Shown here: positions 9,212 to 19,698 of the stretch, piece after piece
How positions within the stretch are numbered: the stretch's first letter is position 1
How the letters are laid out: the number at the start of each line of letters is the position of its first letter
Assembly: GCA_018136815.1 (NCBI GenBank)
Contig: CM030931.1
Span: 9,607,829 to 9,671,828, forward strand
Reading direction: 5' to 3'
DNA from: Isochrysis galbana
Taxonomy: Eukaryota; Haptophyta; Isochrysidales; Isochrysidaceae
Length of the DNA stretch: 64,000 nt
Notes under the pieces: generated by a model
What the model saw: the letters and a program-made list of their open reading frames with translations, nothing else
What the model was told of the DNA's origin: nothing
The model's database searches: none
Position numbers and translations under genes: made by a program

Positions 9212-9990
9212 TAACTAAGTGCTAAATGTCCCCTCCTTTCCACTCCTCCCCTGCCGTGCGGGGGAGGAACCACCCATGCCCATACTCCTGGCATGCCTGA
9301 TGCATGCCTTATTTATGGCTTGCCGGGAGCAGACAGCAGACTGCAGACTGCCTTGTTGACTCACTCCTCACTCCCTTCCCCACACACAAGCTCGCCTGAT
9401 TCGCTCATCTTGAAGAATCTTGGCCAGTTGTGGCCAGCCCATTGTTCCAACCCCTCCTCCTCCCCTGGTCGACAGGCAGACAGGTGCAGCGTGGGGCCCC
9501 CAGAGGCTCAGGAGCGCCAGCGACCAGCGAGGGAGAGGCAGGGGAGGCTTGGGCCCAGCCCCAGCCTCCTGTGCCCCCTGAGCTGGCCTCCAGAAGCCTC
9601 CAGGGGTCGCCAGAGGGTAGCTGCAGGCCTGTCGCAGGCGCGCCATCGCGCGTGCCGCAGGACAGGGGAGAGAGAGCTCTGCCATCCGAAAAATAGGTAA
9701 TAAGCCCCGCACCTGTTTACAAGATGAAAGTCGGGAGGGACTGAGGCCGCCACACCAGCCCACCAGCCCGGTAGGCGTAGGAGGAGGGGGGGACGGATCA
9801 CCGTGGGAGGGGGCGCGGGCCACCGGACCATTTCTAAGCCCTTCACCCCAATCCCCATAGCATGGGGGGAGCCGCTTGATGGCAGGCGGGAGAAGGGCCG
9901 GGGAAGTGGGGGTGTAGAAAGTTTGCTGCTTGAAAGTAGTGGGTCCTTATTAGCCGCGTGTGCGGTGTTAAATATTATACAATTTTTACT
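9212..9990 (+). mobile_element. F1 SINE-like copy
   Basis: Starts near AACTAAGTGCTAAATG, then shows the F1 body in order: CCACTCCTCCCCTGCC, a GGAGGAACCACCCATG block, GGCTTGCCGGGAG, GGAGCGCCAGCG, CGCGCCATCGCGCGTGCCGC, AATAGGTAATAAGCCCCGCA, and a 3' part with CCGCGTGTGCGGTG and an AT-rich end at about 9990. The 5' hairpin has decayed. No TSD was found. Confidence 0.65.
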
Positions 9991-10029
9991 ACAACATCGA
10001 GAGGTTGTCAAGTATCCCGATGGATGAGG

Positions 10030-10990
10030 AGCGTAGAAATTCACGTTGTATGTTGTAGTCGCTATGACACCGCAATACTGGGGCAACGGACAGCACACTG
10101 CCAAACCTAAATGTGCTCTCTAGCAACAGTGATAGTAGCAGATCAGCATCTCCATCGTCATCCCAGCCCCAATGACCAATAACCGACAGACTGCGGTTGA
10201 GTCTGCCCGATGCACCGATGCTTCCTCCAACCCTACGCTCTTGCTCCTCCACACATCATAATCCTTCTCCATGAGCTCCTCCACACATCATAATCATTCT
10301 CCATGAGCCCTTCTACTTGAGCTGTCTCTACAACGCCGATCGATGGGGCGCATGGTCAGTCGGAGATGCGACACAACGTGCCAAGAAGGGAAGGCCAGTG
10401 GTCAGGACGTTCCGGCCTCTTCTACCATTGGGCAACTTCCCTCCTGCCCTCACTCCCTTCTTCAAGGGAATTTAATTTAGGGGACGAGGGGGCGGGCTAG
10501 TGAACCATTCCGAGCGACAAATGGGCTCATCGACCCAGAGTATCGTTGCAGGGCCGCTCCGGCTCTCTTCTGCATATCCCGCACACTTTATATCCCATTT
10601 CCGACCTCCTGGTAACCAACCCACCAGGCTCGCAAGGTGACGATTGATGCTGCCGATCACGCGGAAGTCTCCCTACGCGGGAAGTCATGAGAATTTGGTG
10701 GGACGAGCATCTGTGTCGGATTGAAAGCCACGGGTATCAGAATATACCTGTGCGAAACAGCAGAGGATGGGGGGCCATCAATTCGTCTGATGGCAAAACA
10801 GAGCAAGAGGCGATTGTGTTCAGTGCGGGCGCGAAGAGGTACTGCAAAGGGTGGCGTTGAAAGAGACTGCGAAAAGAGAAGAGTGCGAAGACAAGCTCGT
10901 CTATGTACGCGACTTCGGCGCTATAGTCAGGCAGAGTGGTGATGCCTTCACAAGCAAAGCAGTCTGCAATGTGGCTCACGGCCGCTGGCG
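10030..10990. other. Stretch without a supported gene
   Basis: Contains a 2-copy tandem repeat of about 32 bp at 10245-10308 (unit GCTCCTCCACACATCATAAT plus 12 bases). Several frames of 60-90 codons are open, for example on the minus strand 10737-10979, which may be the 3' UTR of the gene ending at 10992. I see no domain. Confidence 0.4.
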
Positions 10991-10991
10991 C

Positions 10992-12829
10992 TTACGGAAA
11001 GAGGTAGTTGAGTCCAGCCAACAACGCGACGTAGGCCACGTCGACAGCGATGAGTTGCTCGAGAGCGCCCTCTTGCGAGTAGGAGGTGACTTCTTGTTTG
11101 CCAACCGCCTTGAGAACCTCCTTCTTCAATTTAGGCATCGACTCAAGCGCTACAACCAGGAGTGCGGCGCCGAGGGATGCACGCTTTCCAACGACGCTGG
11201 CCAACTCTCGGCACACAGATGGTGTCACATCAGCCATCCAGCCGTTGAAGTAGCCTCGGACGGCGCCCATTCCATAAGCGAGGGTTCCCGCAGATGCGAC
11301 ATGCATCACCGGAGCAAAGCGTTCGAGCAACGTGCCCTGCAGCCCAAGTGGCTCATCCAGCGGCGATGGCCGAGGAGCCGCCTTGCCCGAGGTGAGCACT
11401 TCACGTGCCTTTCGCACGGCCGCAAGCTGCTCACGCTTCTCTCGCCGTGCAATCTCGAGCTCAGTCTCCCCGCGATGCACACCCGTAGCTTGCCAGATGG
11501 TCTTGCGTCCGGAGCCTTTGCCGGCAGCGAGGATGTCCAGCTCCAATCGCTTCTCCAACGTGTCTGCCGTGGCGAGAAGCATGTCCTTTTGCTGGTCGAA
11601 CCTGCAACGTGGGAAAGGAAAGGCTGTTGCCATGTGGTGGCCCCCGCCCAGCAGCCATCCGCGCCATATGGCAACTGCAAGTGCACAAGCGCTTGTGCAA
11701 TAGTGGTGCTTTAGTTGTGCTCTTCGACTCGGTTGGCGAGCCTCAGATAGCGCAATTGCAATGCGCGGCAAACCTTGACCGCCACGCACCTGTCCAGCAG
11801 GCGCGAGGCAAGCTCGATTGTGACGAAGTTGAAGTAGTTGGAGGGTGCAAGCGAGCCCGCTGCGTGCTCCGCTGCGAGCCCTACAGCATTCCCCGCGAGC
11901 ATGTCCTCGGGCGAGGACATCCACAGGTGCGCAACGCCCTCCGCACCGTACGCTGTGTAGAGCTGCGGAGGCCCCGAAGGCATCATCCACAAGAAGTCCT
12001 GAATGGAAAGACCCTGCGCACGCAGCGTCGGGTCCGCAACAGCTTTGGCGGCGATGACGCATGCGTTAGTGAGTGTTTCGTCATGCTGGTCGCGAGGCAG
12101 GGTCTTGTAGATTTGGACAATTTCGTTGACGCGGGCGAGTGCTCCAGTTTCAGCGATCGCCTTGACGAAGGGGACTGAGTGCTCCGCCGGCGCGGCCAGG
12201 ATACAGAGGGACACCGTCGCCTTGATGTCGTCGTTGAGAGCTTGAGTACAAAGGAATTTGAAGTCAGAGGTTGCAGCAAATTTGCAGGCCACCGAGTCGA
12301 AGAGCATCATCACCGTCCCCGCCACCCACGGCCACATCAGCCCGAAGAGCTGCTTCGGCGTCGGCCAAGCATTTGGGTCGGTGTTCATCTCGATGTCATT
12401 GACCAGCGCCTTGACTTTGCCATCCTCAGCTAGGTAGTAGAAGCCGGCGCCGAGCACGCCGCAGGTGACCATCGGGAAGACTAGATCGCGCCGGGGAAGT
12501 GCCTGCCGCATAGAGCAGATGAAAATGGAGGTGCGGGTCAACTCGGAGCGCAGCGCATGGCGCAAGGGCCCGGGATCGCCCAGCCAAGAGAGGAAGACGG
12601 AGTGATGGAGGGGAGAGCGGGAAGGTGGGCGTCCGAGAGAAGGAGAGGGAGGCTCAGTGGAAGCAGGGGCAAAGAGGGTGGTGGGTGAGCGGGCGCGAAG
12701 GCATGTATCACGCATGTCGCGACCGACCCGCACCTCATTGAACCCGTCGGTGCGCGCGCCGCTCGAGCACAGCCTGCGCCCGCTCCGGCGGAGCAGCGCG
12801 GCCGCGCGCGGGGCGGCGCGCCACAGCAT
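10992..12829 (-). CDS. Putative mitochondrial membrane protein, unrecognised, 3 exons
   Basis: Exon 1 is 12734-12829, exon 2 about 11729-12502, exon 3 about 10992-11591 (about 489 aa). The N-terminus MLWRAAPRAAALLRRSGRRL is Arg/Ala-rich and amphipathic, as in mitochondrial presequences. Intron 1 is clear (GAG|GTGCGG ... GCGGCAG|GCA). The intron 2 boundaries are less certain, because the GTTGCAG acceptor at 11602 would give another phase. One hydrophobic segment follows the presequence (DLVFPMVTCGVLGAGFYYLA). Then comes a helical, ARM/HEAT-like region rich in Ala/Leu (NEIVQIYKTLPRDQ), a coiled-coil-like basic segment (ELEIARREKREQLAAVRKAR), and a final hydrophobic hairpin (IAVDVAYVALLAGLNYLFP). 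No family recognised. It is divergently placed to the gene at 14092. Confidence 0.65.
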
Positions 12830-14091
12830 TGGCTCTCTCTCTCTCTCTCCTCTCGCGCTCTCCCGCCTCTGCTCCCCCCGCCCCGCCGCTCCTCCCCCCC
12901 CCCCCCCCTTCCCCTTCTTCCCCCCCCCCCCTCTCCCCCCGCCTCTCTCTGTGCCTCCTCTCCATCCGCTCCTCTCTATTCTCATCTCTCCTCGGGCGCC
13001 TCGACGGCCCCCCCCCCCGCCCCCCCACCCCACCCCACCCCCCCGCACTCGCTCTTTCCCCTCTCTCCCTCTTCTTCTTCTCTCCCTCCCTTCGCCTGGG
13101 CTTCTTCTTCTTTCTCCGCCTTTCCCTCATTCACTCTCTTGAGTTTCAGTACTCTACTCTAGTATTGTACAACGTGTGTTGAATCTCTCCCCGCCCCCAT
13201 CTTTTCTTTCACACCTGTATTCTACCTACTTTACTTTACGTGGTGCTCCTTTGATGAAGGCTGCTCTCTCGCGCGAGTACTCCTCACATTTCGTTCCCGT
13301 TTGTTGTATCCCCTGGTGGTGGGTGGCCTGTGCCCCCTGCCCCTGCCGCTGTTTGATTTCTTTCCTTTCCTCTCTACTACTAGTAGAGCTCTACTTTAAT
13401 CTATTCAGCTATTCTACCATTCTGCAAACGGAATCTCTCGACAAGCACGCGGCGACGCTGAAACACCCCGCAGGTAGAGTACAAAGTACAAACTAGAAAA
13501 GTCCTCTGCACCCGAGGTGATCATAATCAACGGGGGCCAAGGCCCGCGAGCAGGACTTTCGTTCCGTTCGTTCTAGAGTACAAGTTACGGACAAAAAAAT
13601 ATCCGAACCTGAACAGACGCACAGACTCACGCGTTCCACCAAGAACTGACCGGGGCGAAGGGGCGAAACACCAACACCAAGGTCGAAAAGGGTGAACACA
13701 AGGAAGCGAGCAAACAAGCGGTGGGGGCGAATCACGGATGTTCACCCTTTGCAGGTCGATCGACCAGGCCGAAACGCCATGCTGCGTGGAACTCCGACCA
13801 GCCCGAAACACTCTTTGTAGCAAGGGAACGGACTAATTTTTTGGGTCCGTACCCCTAAACTACAAAAGAGTACTACAAAACCCAACCAGTCGCGCGGGCA
13901 CCCTCCCGAGCGCCCTCCTTCCCCCCCTCTCGCACTCAAAGAAGAGAACCACCACTCAAACGCGCGCTCGGCCCGGCCGACCCTCCGACCCTTGCCACCC
14001 CCCCGCCGCCCCCCCCCTCTCTATCCCCTCCGCGCGCCCCCCTCGCCTCGCTTACCCGCTCGACCCCCCCACGACCCCCGCCTTCCGGCCA
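12830..14091. promoter_or_regulatory. Shared intergenic region of a divergent gene pair
   Basis: Extremely C/T-rich on the plus strand (12,840-13,130, several C runs over 10). It carries repeated TACTCTA/TAGAGTA-type sites: AGTACTCTACTCTAGTA at about 13,149, TAGTAGAGCTCTAC at about 13,381, AGGTAGAGTACAAAGTAC at about 13,471 and CTAGAGTACAAG at about 13,573. I see no coding sequence. Confidence 0.4.
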
Positions 14092-14745
14092 ATGTCGAGC
14101 AGCTTTGACAAGATCTTCGGCGAGGCTTCCGCACCCGTCCAACGCCCCATGTCTGCACGCCAACGTGCCGAGTCGGGCGTCCCCGGAGGTGTGCCGCCGC
14201 CCAGCGAACATCCTGAGGAGGGAAGCCCATGCCCAGCGCTGCCCTTCCTATGCTCAGAGACCTTCCTCCATTCCACACGCAGGCATCTTTGCTCCTGCGC
14301 CACCGCCGCCAGCTGCGGCGAGGAGCAACATGACTAAGAGCTCCATCGACGGCGGTGAGCTCGCACGCTGTCTCCACGCCTGGCCGGATGCACAGGTGCA
14401 GAACTGAGCCTCTGCGTTTATCCGCTCGCAGGCATCTTCGGCAGCTATGGTGGTGAGCAGCCGCAGGCACGCTCTCGCCCGATGACCCCACGTGACTCTG
14501 GCATCTTTGACCCACCGGCTGGCGGGTTCCCGCCCTCCCGTGCCGCTCTGAAGGACGCCAACCGCCTGGACCCAAGCCAATGCAAGGTGGCTGGCATGAA
14601 GAAGCCAACTATGGAGGCCCTGCGCCAGCGTGCCGATCCGAATCGGTCGTGCCTCGATGGCGGCGTCTTTGGCTCCGGCCCTGCCGAGCCGATCAAGAGT
14701 GCGCGTGGGGTGAATGCTCGCAACGCCAGCACCTTCAGTTTTTGA
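14092..14745 (+). CDS. Small GGIF-repeat protein, 3 exons, 160 aa
   Basis: Exons 14092-14188, 14283-14354, 14432-14745 (GT-AG, both introns phase 1). The protein is Pro/Ser/Arg-rich with four copies of a G-I/V-F motif: VPGGIFAP, IDGGIFGS, DSGIFDPP and LDGGVFGS. The first two copies each have an intron inserted at the same place, after the first base of the second Gly codon. The region between includes RPMSARQRAE and RPMTPRDSG, also similar to each other, so the gene grew by duplication of an exon unit. The C-terminal part (DANRLDPSQCKVAGMKKPTM) is the most globular. The family and function are not recognised. Short repeated SS-x-GGIFG motifs suggest a cytoskeleton-binding or scaffold role, but that is a guess. 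Confidence 0.7.
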
Positions 14746-15360
14746 GGATTGTAGCGCCCCTTCCTCGGGCCATCTCACACACAAGACTATTGTCAAGTGC
14801 ATCCAAGGGCAATATCCCTCTCTATCATCTACTCACCACTTGCGATCGTGGGTGGACGATTTGTGCGACGAGAAGCTTACGTCTTGACGATTCTACCCCG
14901 CAGTCACCTCCAGAATGCGTTGAGGCTCTTTGATTCTGACCTCAACCACTTGCGCTTCAGCCGGTGCAACCCTTGCCGAAAAAATGCCGCCGCATTGTTG
15001 CCGCAAAATGATCGAGAGTTTTTTGTTAAGCTTGAATTCCCTCTGTGCTGTGAGCTGGCCATCCGTTTCTTGTCTTGCTTGTACTTTCACATCAGGGTGA
15101 ACACGTCGTATACCAGGGGCTTTGCTCGCTAGGTGCAGTTGTTTGTGCGCGTACGGTTAAGCTAGTGTCGTTTGTGTACAAACGTTGTGTTGTCAATTTC
15201 AATGATGCTTTTGTGCTTTCTCCGTTGCTCCGATTGATGGGTGGTGACACAGCATCGTCAGGAATACCTGGAGACTAAAATTGCAAATACCCCGAAACAG
15301 TAGGGTTGTCACTCTGTCTTCGTGTTTGCAATGCTTGCGCTAGTCTTCCTATTTTGCGCC

Positions 15361-16124
15361 ACAACTAAAACTAAGTTTATACTTAGTTCGCCCATGGGGG
15401 GGCACGAGCCCCCCCCTCTCTCCACTCCTCCCCTGCCATGGGGGAGGAACCACCCATGCTCCTGGCACGCCTGATGGCTTGCCAGGAGCCCACTGCCCTG
15501 CTGACCCACTCTCTCCCTGACAGGCTCGCCTGATTCCTGATTCGCGCGTCCTGGCCCTTCGTGGCCAGCCCATCGCTCCAACCCCCCCTCCCCCCCTGTT
15601 CGACAGGCAGACAGGTGCAGAGTGGGGGCCCCTGAGGCCCAGGAGCGCCAGCGAGGGAGAGGCAGGGGAAGCCAGGGCCCAACCCCAGCCTCCTCTGCCC
15701 CCAGAGCTGGCCTCCAGGAGCCTCCGGGGGTCGCCAGAGGCAGCTGCAGGCCTGTCGCAGGCGCGCCATCGCGCGTGCCTGCAGGAGAGGGGAGAGAGAG
15801 CGCGGAGAAGGGGGTGGGCGGAGCGAGGGCTCCGCTCACCGGAAAATATGTAAGTCCCGCACCTGTGTATAGGAGAAGTCGGGACTGAGGACGCCGCCAG
15901 CCCGGTAGGCATAGGAGGAAGGGGGGAACGGATCACCGGGGGGGGGGCGCGGGCCACCGACCATATCTAAGCCCTTTTCCCCTATCCCCCTAGTAGTGCA
16001 CGGGGGGAGTCGCCTGATGGCGGGGGGGAAAGGGCCAGGAGAGAGGGGGTGTAGAAAGTTTTGCTGCGTGAGTAGAAAGTAGAGGGTCCACGGCCGCGTG
16101 TGCGGTGAGACTATTAAGAAGTTA
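15361..16124 (+). mobile_element. F1 SINE-like element, complete, 17-bp TSD
   Basis: Flanked by TCTTCCTATTTTGCGCC (15344-15360 and 16125-16141). The head hairpin AACTAAGTTTATACTTAGTT lies at 15369-15388 with CGCCCATGG next. The 3' end is GTGCGGTGAGACTATTAAGA. It is 764 bp. The body has the conserved blocks TGGCACGCCTGATGGCTTGC, GAGGGAGAGGCAGGGG and AGTCCCGCACCTGT. Long variable TSD and no terminal inverted repeat mean retroposition. No conserved long ORF is shared by all copies. Confidence 0.85.
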
Positions 16125-16177
16125 TCTTCCTATTTTGCGCCGCTGGTCAATGTGCTAGCTAGAGGTGGGGGAAAGTG

Positions 16178-16272
16178 GGTTGAAAAAAAACCTCTTGTTG
16201 ATCCGGAGGCCCACATTTTTTTATCGTCGGACCGGGGGAAGATTTCCCCCCGTCTCTCTCCCCGCTCTAATA
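16178..16272 (+). repeat. 95-bp block duplicated (inverted) at 56284-56385
   Basis: The block with GTTGATCCGGAGGCCCACAT and CGGGGGAAGATTTCCCC appears in opposite orientation at 56284-56385. In both places it directly abuts the 5' hairpin of an F1 element. It may be the remains of an older repeat that attracts F1 insertions, or a 5'-transduced flank. Confidence 0.6.
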
Positions 16273-16274
16273 TG

Positions 16275-16965
16275 AACTAAGTTTATACTTAGCTCGCCCA
16301 TGGGGGGGCACGAGCCCCCCCCTCTCTCCACTCCTCCCCCGCCATGGGGGAGGAACCACCCATCCTCCTGGCACGCCTGATGGCTTGCCAGGAGGCCACT
16401 GCCCTGCTGACCCTCTCTCCCACTGACAGGCTCGCCTGATTCGCCCATCCTGGCCCGGCGTGGCCAGCCCATTGCTCCAACCCCTCCTCCCCCCCTGTTC
16501 GACAGGCAGACAGGTGCAGCGTGGGGGCCCCTGAGGCTCAGGAGCGCCAGCGAGGGAGAGGCAGGGGAGGCCAGGGCCCAGCCCCAGCCTCCTCTGCCCC
16601 CTGAGCTGGCCTCCATGAGCCTCCAGGGTCGCCAATGGGCAGCTGCAGGCCTGCCGCAGGCGCGCCATCGCGCGTGCCGCAGGAGAGGGGAGAGAGAGCG
16701 CGGACAAGGGGGTGGGCGGAGCGGAGCTCCGCCCACCGAAAAATAGGTAAGTCCCGCACCTGTTTACAGGATAAGTCGGGACTGAGGTCGCCGCCCACTC
16801 GGGGAGACACAGGAGGAAGAGAGGGAACAGATCACCGGGGGGAGGCGCGGGCCACCGGACCATATCTAAGCCCTTCACCCCAATCCCCCTAGTAGTGCAC
16901 GGGGGGAGCCGCCTGATGGCGGGGGGAGAAGGGCTGGGAGCGTGGGGGTGCCTCCTCTCCCGAGA
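16275..16965 (+). mobile_element. F1 SINE-like copy, 3' part lost
   Basis: Head hairpin at 16275-16294 (AACTAAGTTTATACTTAGCT), then a body about 90% like 15361-16124 by eye. It loses similarity around 16,960 before the usual GAGACTATTAA tail. Confidence 0.75.
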
Positions 16966-17039
16966 TCATGGCCGCGGTGCGAGCGATGTCTATCCCCTTA
17001 TAAAAAAACACTGTTTGACCGCCCTAATGATAAATTACG

Positions 17040-17330
17040 CAATTTTTTTTAAAAAAGCCTTTTTGTATTAATATAATCGCCTTGCTCGCGGCTATGGGCT
17101 ATGGGACTCGTTCTAGTAGCCACGCCCTTTCCCCTTCCTTTAGTTCCTTTTCCGCTTTCCCTCACTACCACTACCCGCCTTGCGGCATCTCCCCTTGTGT
17201 TGTGCTCTACTTAGGGGCTCAGGTTGGGGGTTGGGGGGGGGTGGGTTTGAGCGGGCGTGCACCTGCCCGCAGCGGTAAGTTCTCGCCCTCCTCCTGTGCC
17301 GCTAGGTGCTAGGTGGCCTGTGGCCTGCTT
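17040..17330 (-). mobile_element. S3 SINE copy
   Basis: The minus strand matches the S3 consensus seen at 1952-2230: CCTAAGTAGAGCACAACACA, GCCGCAAGGCGGGTAGTGG and GGGCGTGGCTACTAG, ending in an A/T-rich tail at 17,030-17,070 (TTTTTTTTAAAAAAG on plus). Diverged. TSD not found. Confidence 0.55.
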
Positions 17331-17532
17331 CTTTCTCAATTTTTATGTTACATAAATGCAATATATGAGTTTATTATTATAAATTGACTATGGTCATTTG
17401 ATGTTTGATGGCTCAACTTGAGACTGTCCCATGTTCCATGTTCGACGACGGAACGTGACCTTGGCCGACGGGCCCCCAGAAGGGGAATTGGAGCCTGAGG
17501 GGGCGGGCACGAGGCGCCTCCCCCATCTGAAC

Positions 17533-17605
17533 TAAGTATAAACTTAGTTCGAGGAACTATAAGTATAAACTTAGTTCGAGGAACTATAAGCATAAACTTA
17601 TATTT
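17533..17605 (-). repeat. Tandem repeats of the F1 head hairpin
   Basis: Three consecutive 24-bp units on the plus strand carry AAGTATAAACTTAGTTCGAG, so three head hairpins follow each other, and F1-like sequence lies to the left (GCCCCCTCAGGCTCC on minus). The only place in the window where the head is multiplied. Confidence 0.6.
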
Positions 17606-17901
17606 GTGTAAGTCGTTCTCTAAGGTGCCGCATTATGTGTGAGCCGTTTTCTGCATCCGGATCGTTAGAGGAGCGCGACCCGGCAAGACGGACGTGCATG
17701 CGGTAGGCCGTCAACAATCAACGGTTTGGGCATTTACCTGTCGAAAGCCTACTCAGCCAGGATGTACTCGCCACAATGACAACGCATGCTATATAGATGG
17801 TTCTCACGTGCGGCATGTGTCCCTTGTGGATGCTAAGTGGAGCCGACAAACCAATGTGCATAGCCAGCCTATATGTGGCGTCGATCGAAGTACAGGCCTT
17901 C

Positions 17902-19698
17902 TCATATACCAAAGAGCTTCGTGAGCGCCTTCTCGGAATCAGATTCTGTGTAGCTAGCTGGGACCTCAAAATGTGACAGCGGCATCGCGGCACCACCACT
18001 AGGGGTGAAGGCCTCCACAGATACTCTCGCGTAAAGCGAGAGGAGGAGAGGCACGTGCAACCGCATGATACAGACGTCACGGTCGTCCCACTGCCCTAAG
18101 GCATCAGCCATTTTGGCAGCGTGGCCATTCGTGAGACCGATCAGGTTAAGTATGAGTTGCATGTGCTCGATGTTCAAGGGAAGCTTACGGGCGAGCCAGA
18201 TACGCACCTTGAGCAACGAGCCCTCTTGTTCAGGCCCATTTCGATGGCGCATGTTGACCGATTTCATGGCCTCTTCACACGACAGAGGCAAATTTAGCAG
18301 CTCTCCTTGGACCAGGTTCGAGAAATCTCTGTTGCGTGCTGCGACGTACCCTTCGAATGAGCCGTGTAAGGCGTAGGCGTTAACTCCTGAAACGTTTCGT
18401 TTGGTCACTTTCACGGAGCGCAGTTTCATCGTTGCCTCGTGGACTGTTGTCAAGATGCCGGAGAGACGCTCTGTCTTTGGCGCGCCCCTCCAATCCGTAA
18501 CAGAGCGAAAAGTGGCCGACTCTGGCCGCGTCGTGTCCTTCGTATCGCGCACGCCCTGCATGATCAGGCGATCAAATCTTGCGTCTAATAGATGGGTTGC
18601 CGATGCTGCCGGTGCCACAGATAGCGCACACGCAATACGAATGGCTTTCCGTCTTTGTGAACCACACATCTCATGTGCAACATCGCCAGGCACGGTTGTC
18701 AAGCCTTCACTCGCAGTTGGGCCACTTGCGCAAATAGCACCAGATTGATCGTAAACATTTAAAGAGAGGTGGACGCGGCAGCATGGGCATGCCGTGTCTG
18801 TGACGGACGTGGGCGCCTTGAGCTCTTCACAGGCATGTTTAATGATGCGCCCCAAAAATTTGTAGGAGTGCTTCACGTGGTTGACAAGCGCCAGTCGGGG
18901 CTCAAGCTTTGCGCCAGCGGACGATGACGTCGGTGGCGGTGCCAATATGATTGAGAAGTGGCCACGTTTCCACTTTGGAAGCAGACTCTTCGAGTCTGCA
19001 TCAATGCCTGTGAGCGTGCCGTCGATTCGAAGTCTCTTGCCGCACTTCCATATGTGGTAGGTATCAGCTGGCAAAGTCTTGCCGAGGAGCACCCCAAATA
19101 TGGGAGACCCCAGCTTCCATCTCAAGCGCAATGAAAAATCAGGCATCTCACGCAGTGCGGCAATGACTTGCTCCTTCAGCGCAGCCTTGTCAAGTTGCCC
19201 CCCTCCGTATCGCATCTGGTGTTCAGTGGAATGAGGTATATCAGCTGTTTGCACCTCAGCAGCATCAAAAATCTGACGCGCAACCCACCACTGGCTACGG
19301 TCAATGCTCTCCTCGAGCATTGACCATCCTGCGCTATTTGTCGTGTAGAGATTAGCGCCGCTTGCTCGCATGGAGTCTAAGACGAATCGCAGGCACTCAC
19401 GCGAGGATCGCATGGCCGCAACATGCCCCACAGTGTTCCCGCAGCAGTCGTGCCTTGTCCAGTCGTTAGCCGTCCACCCGGCAGTGGCAAGCTCGAGCCC
19501 TTCAAGATCGTTGACAAAGGCGGCCTTGTGTGCGGGCCAGCGCAGCGCCTCCTCTACCGTCGCTGCGTCTGGCTCGGATTCAACGGCACACCGGAGAGTC
19601 ACGTGAGTGCGGTGCCTGCCGCCTGCGGATGGGTATGGGTCCCACACGACGAGCCGGGCGCAGATCCTCGGTGTGCTCTCGGCAGATGGCGAGAGCAT
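17902..19698 (-). CDS. ANKRD13-like protein (ankyrin + GPCR-chaperone domain)
   Basis: Single exon, 598 aa, ATG at 19698 (the frame is open upstream but without an ATG). Residues about 45-160 show two to three degenerate ankyrin repeats (PAHKAAFVNDLEGLELA, GNTVGHVAAMRSSRECLRFV). Residues about 200-300 carry the hallmark of the ANKRD13/GPCR-chaperone family: FSLRLRWKLGSPIFGVLLG, DTYHIWKCGKRLRIDGTLTG and WKRGHFSIIL. In animals, ANKRD13 proteins sit at endosomes and ER and bind ubiquitylated membrane cargo. The metazoan C-terminal UIM motifs are not evident here. A C-x-x-C-x-H stretch (ACPCCRVHLS) in the middle is unusual for the family. Confidence 0.8.
   Translation of the reverse strand: MLSPSAESTPRICARLVVWDPYPSAGGRHRTHVTLRCAVESEPDAATVEEALRWPAHKAAFVNDLEGLELATAGWTANDWTRHDCCGNTVGHVAAMRSSRECLRFVLDSMRASGANLYTTNSAGWSMLEESIDRSQWWVARQIFDAAEVQTADIPHSTEHQMRYGGGQLDKAALKEQVIAALREMPDFSLRLRWKLGSPIFGVLLGKTLPADTYHIWKCGKRLRIDGTLTGIDADSKSLLPKWKRGHFSIILAPPPTSSSAGAKLEPRLALVNHVKHSYKFLGRIIKHACEELKAPTSVTDTACPCCRVHLSLNVYDQSGAICASGPTASEGLTTVPGDVAHEMCGSQRRKAIRIACALSVAPAASATHLLDARFDRLIMQGVRDTKDTTRPESATFRSVTDWRGAPKTERLSGILTTVHEATMKLRSVKVTKRNVSGVNAYALHGSFEGYVAARNRDFSNLVQGELLNLPLSCEEAMKSVNMRHRNGPEQEGSLLKVRIWLARKLPLNIEHMQLILNLIGLTNGHAAKMADALGQWDDRDVCIMRLHVPLLLSLYARVSVEAFTPSGGAAMPLSHFEVPASYTESDSEKALTKLFGI

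Noticed and set aside
11609-12178. Plus-strand ORFs opposite the mitochondrial-type gene
   Set aside because: Shadow frames of the minus-strand exons; no domain, and splice sites support the minus strand.
12840-13140. Pro-rich or Arg/Glu-rich ORFs over the C/T-rich stretch
   Set aside because: Homopolymer artefacts between two divergent genes.
15361-16124. F1 as a DNA transposon because its head is palindromic
   Set aside because: No matching inverted repeat at the other end, and TSDs are 13-17 bp and of variable length.
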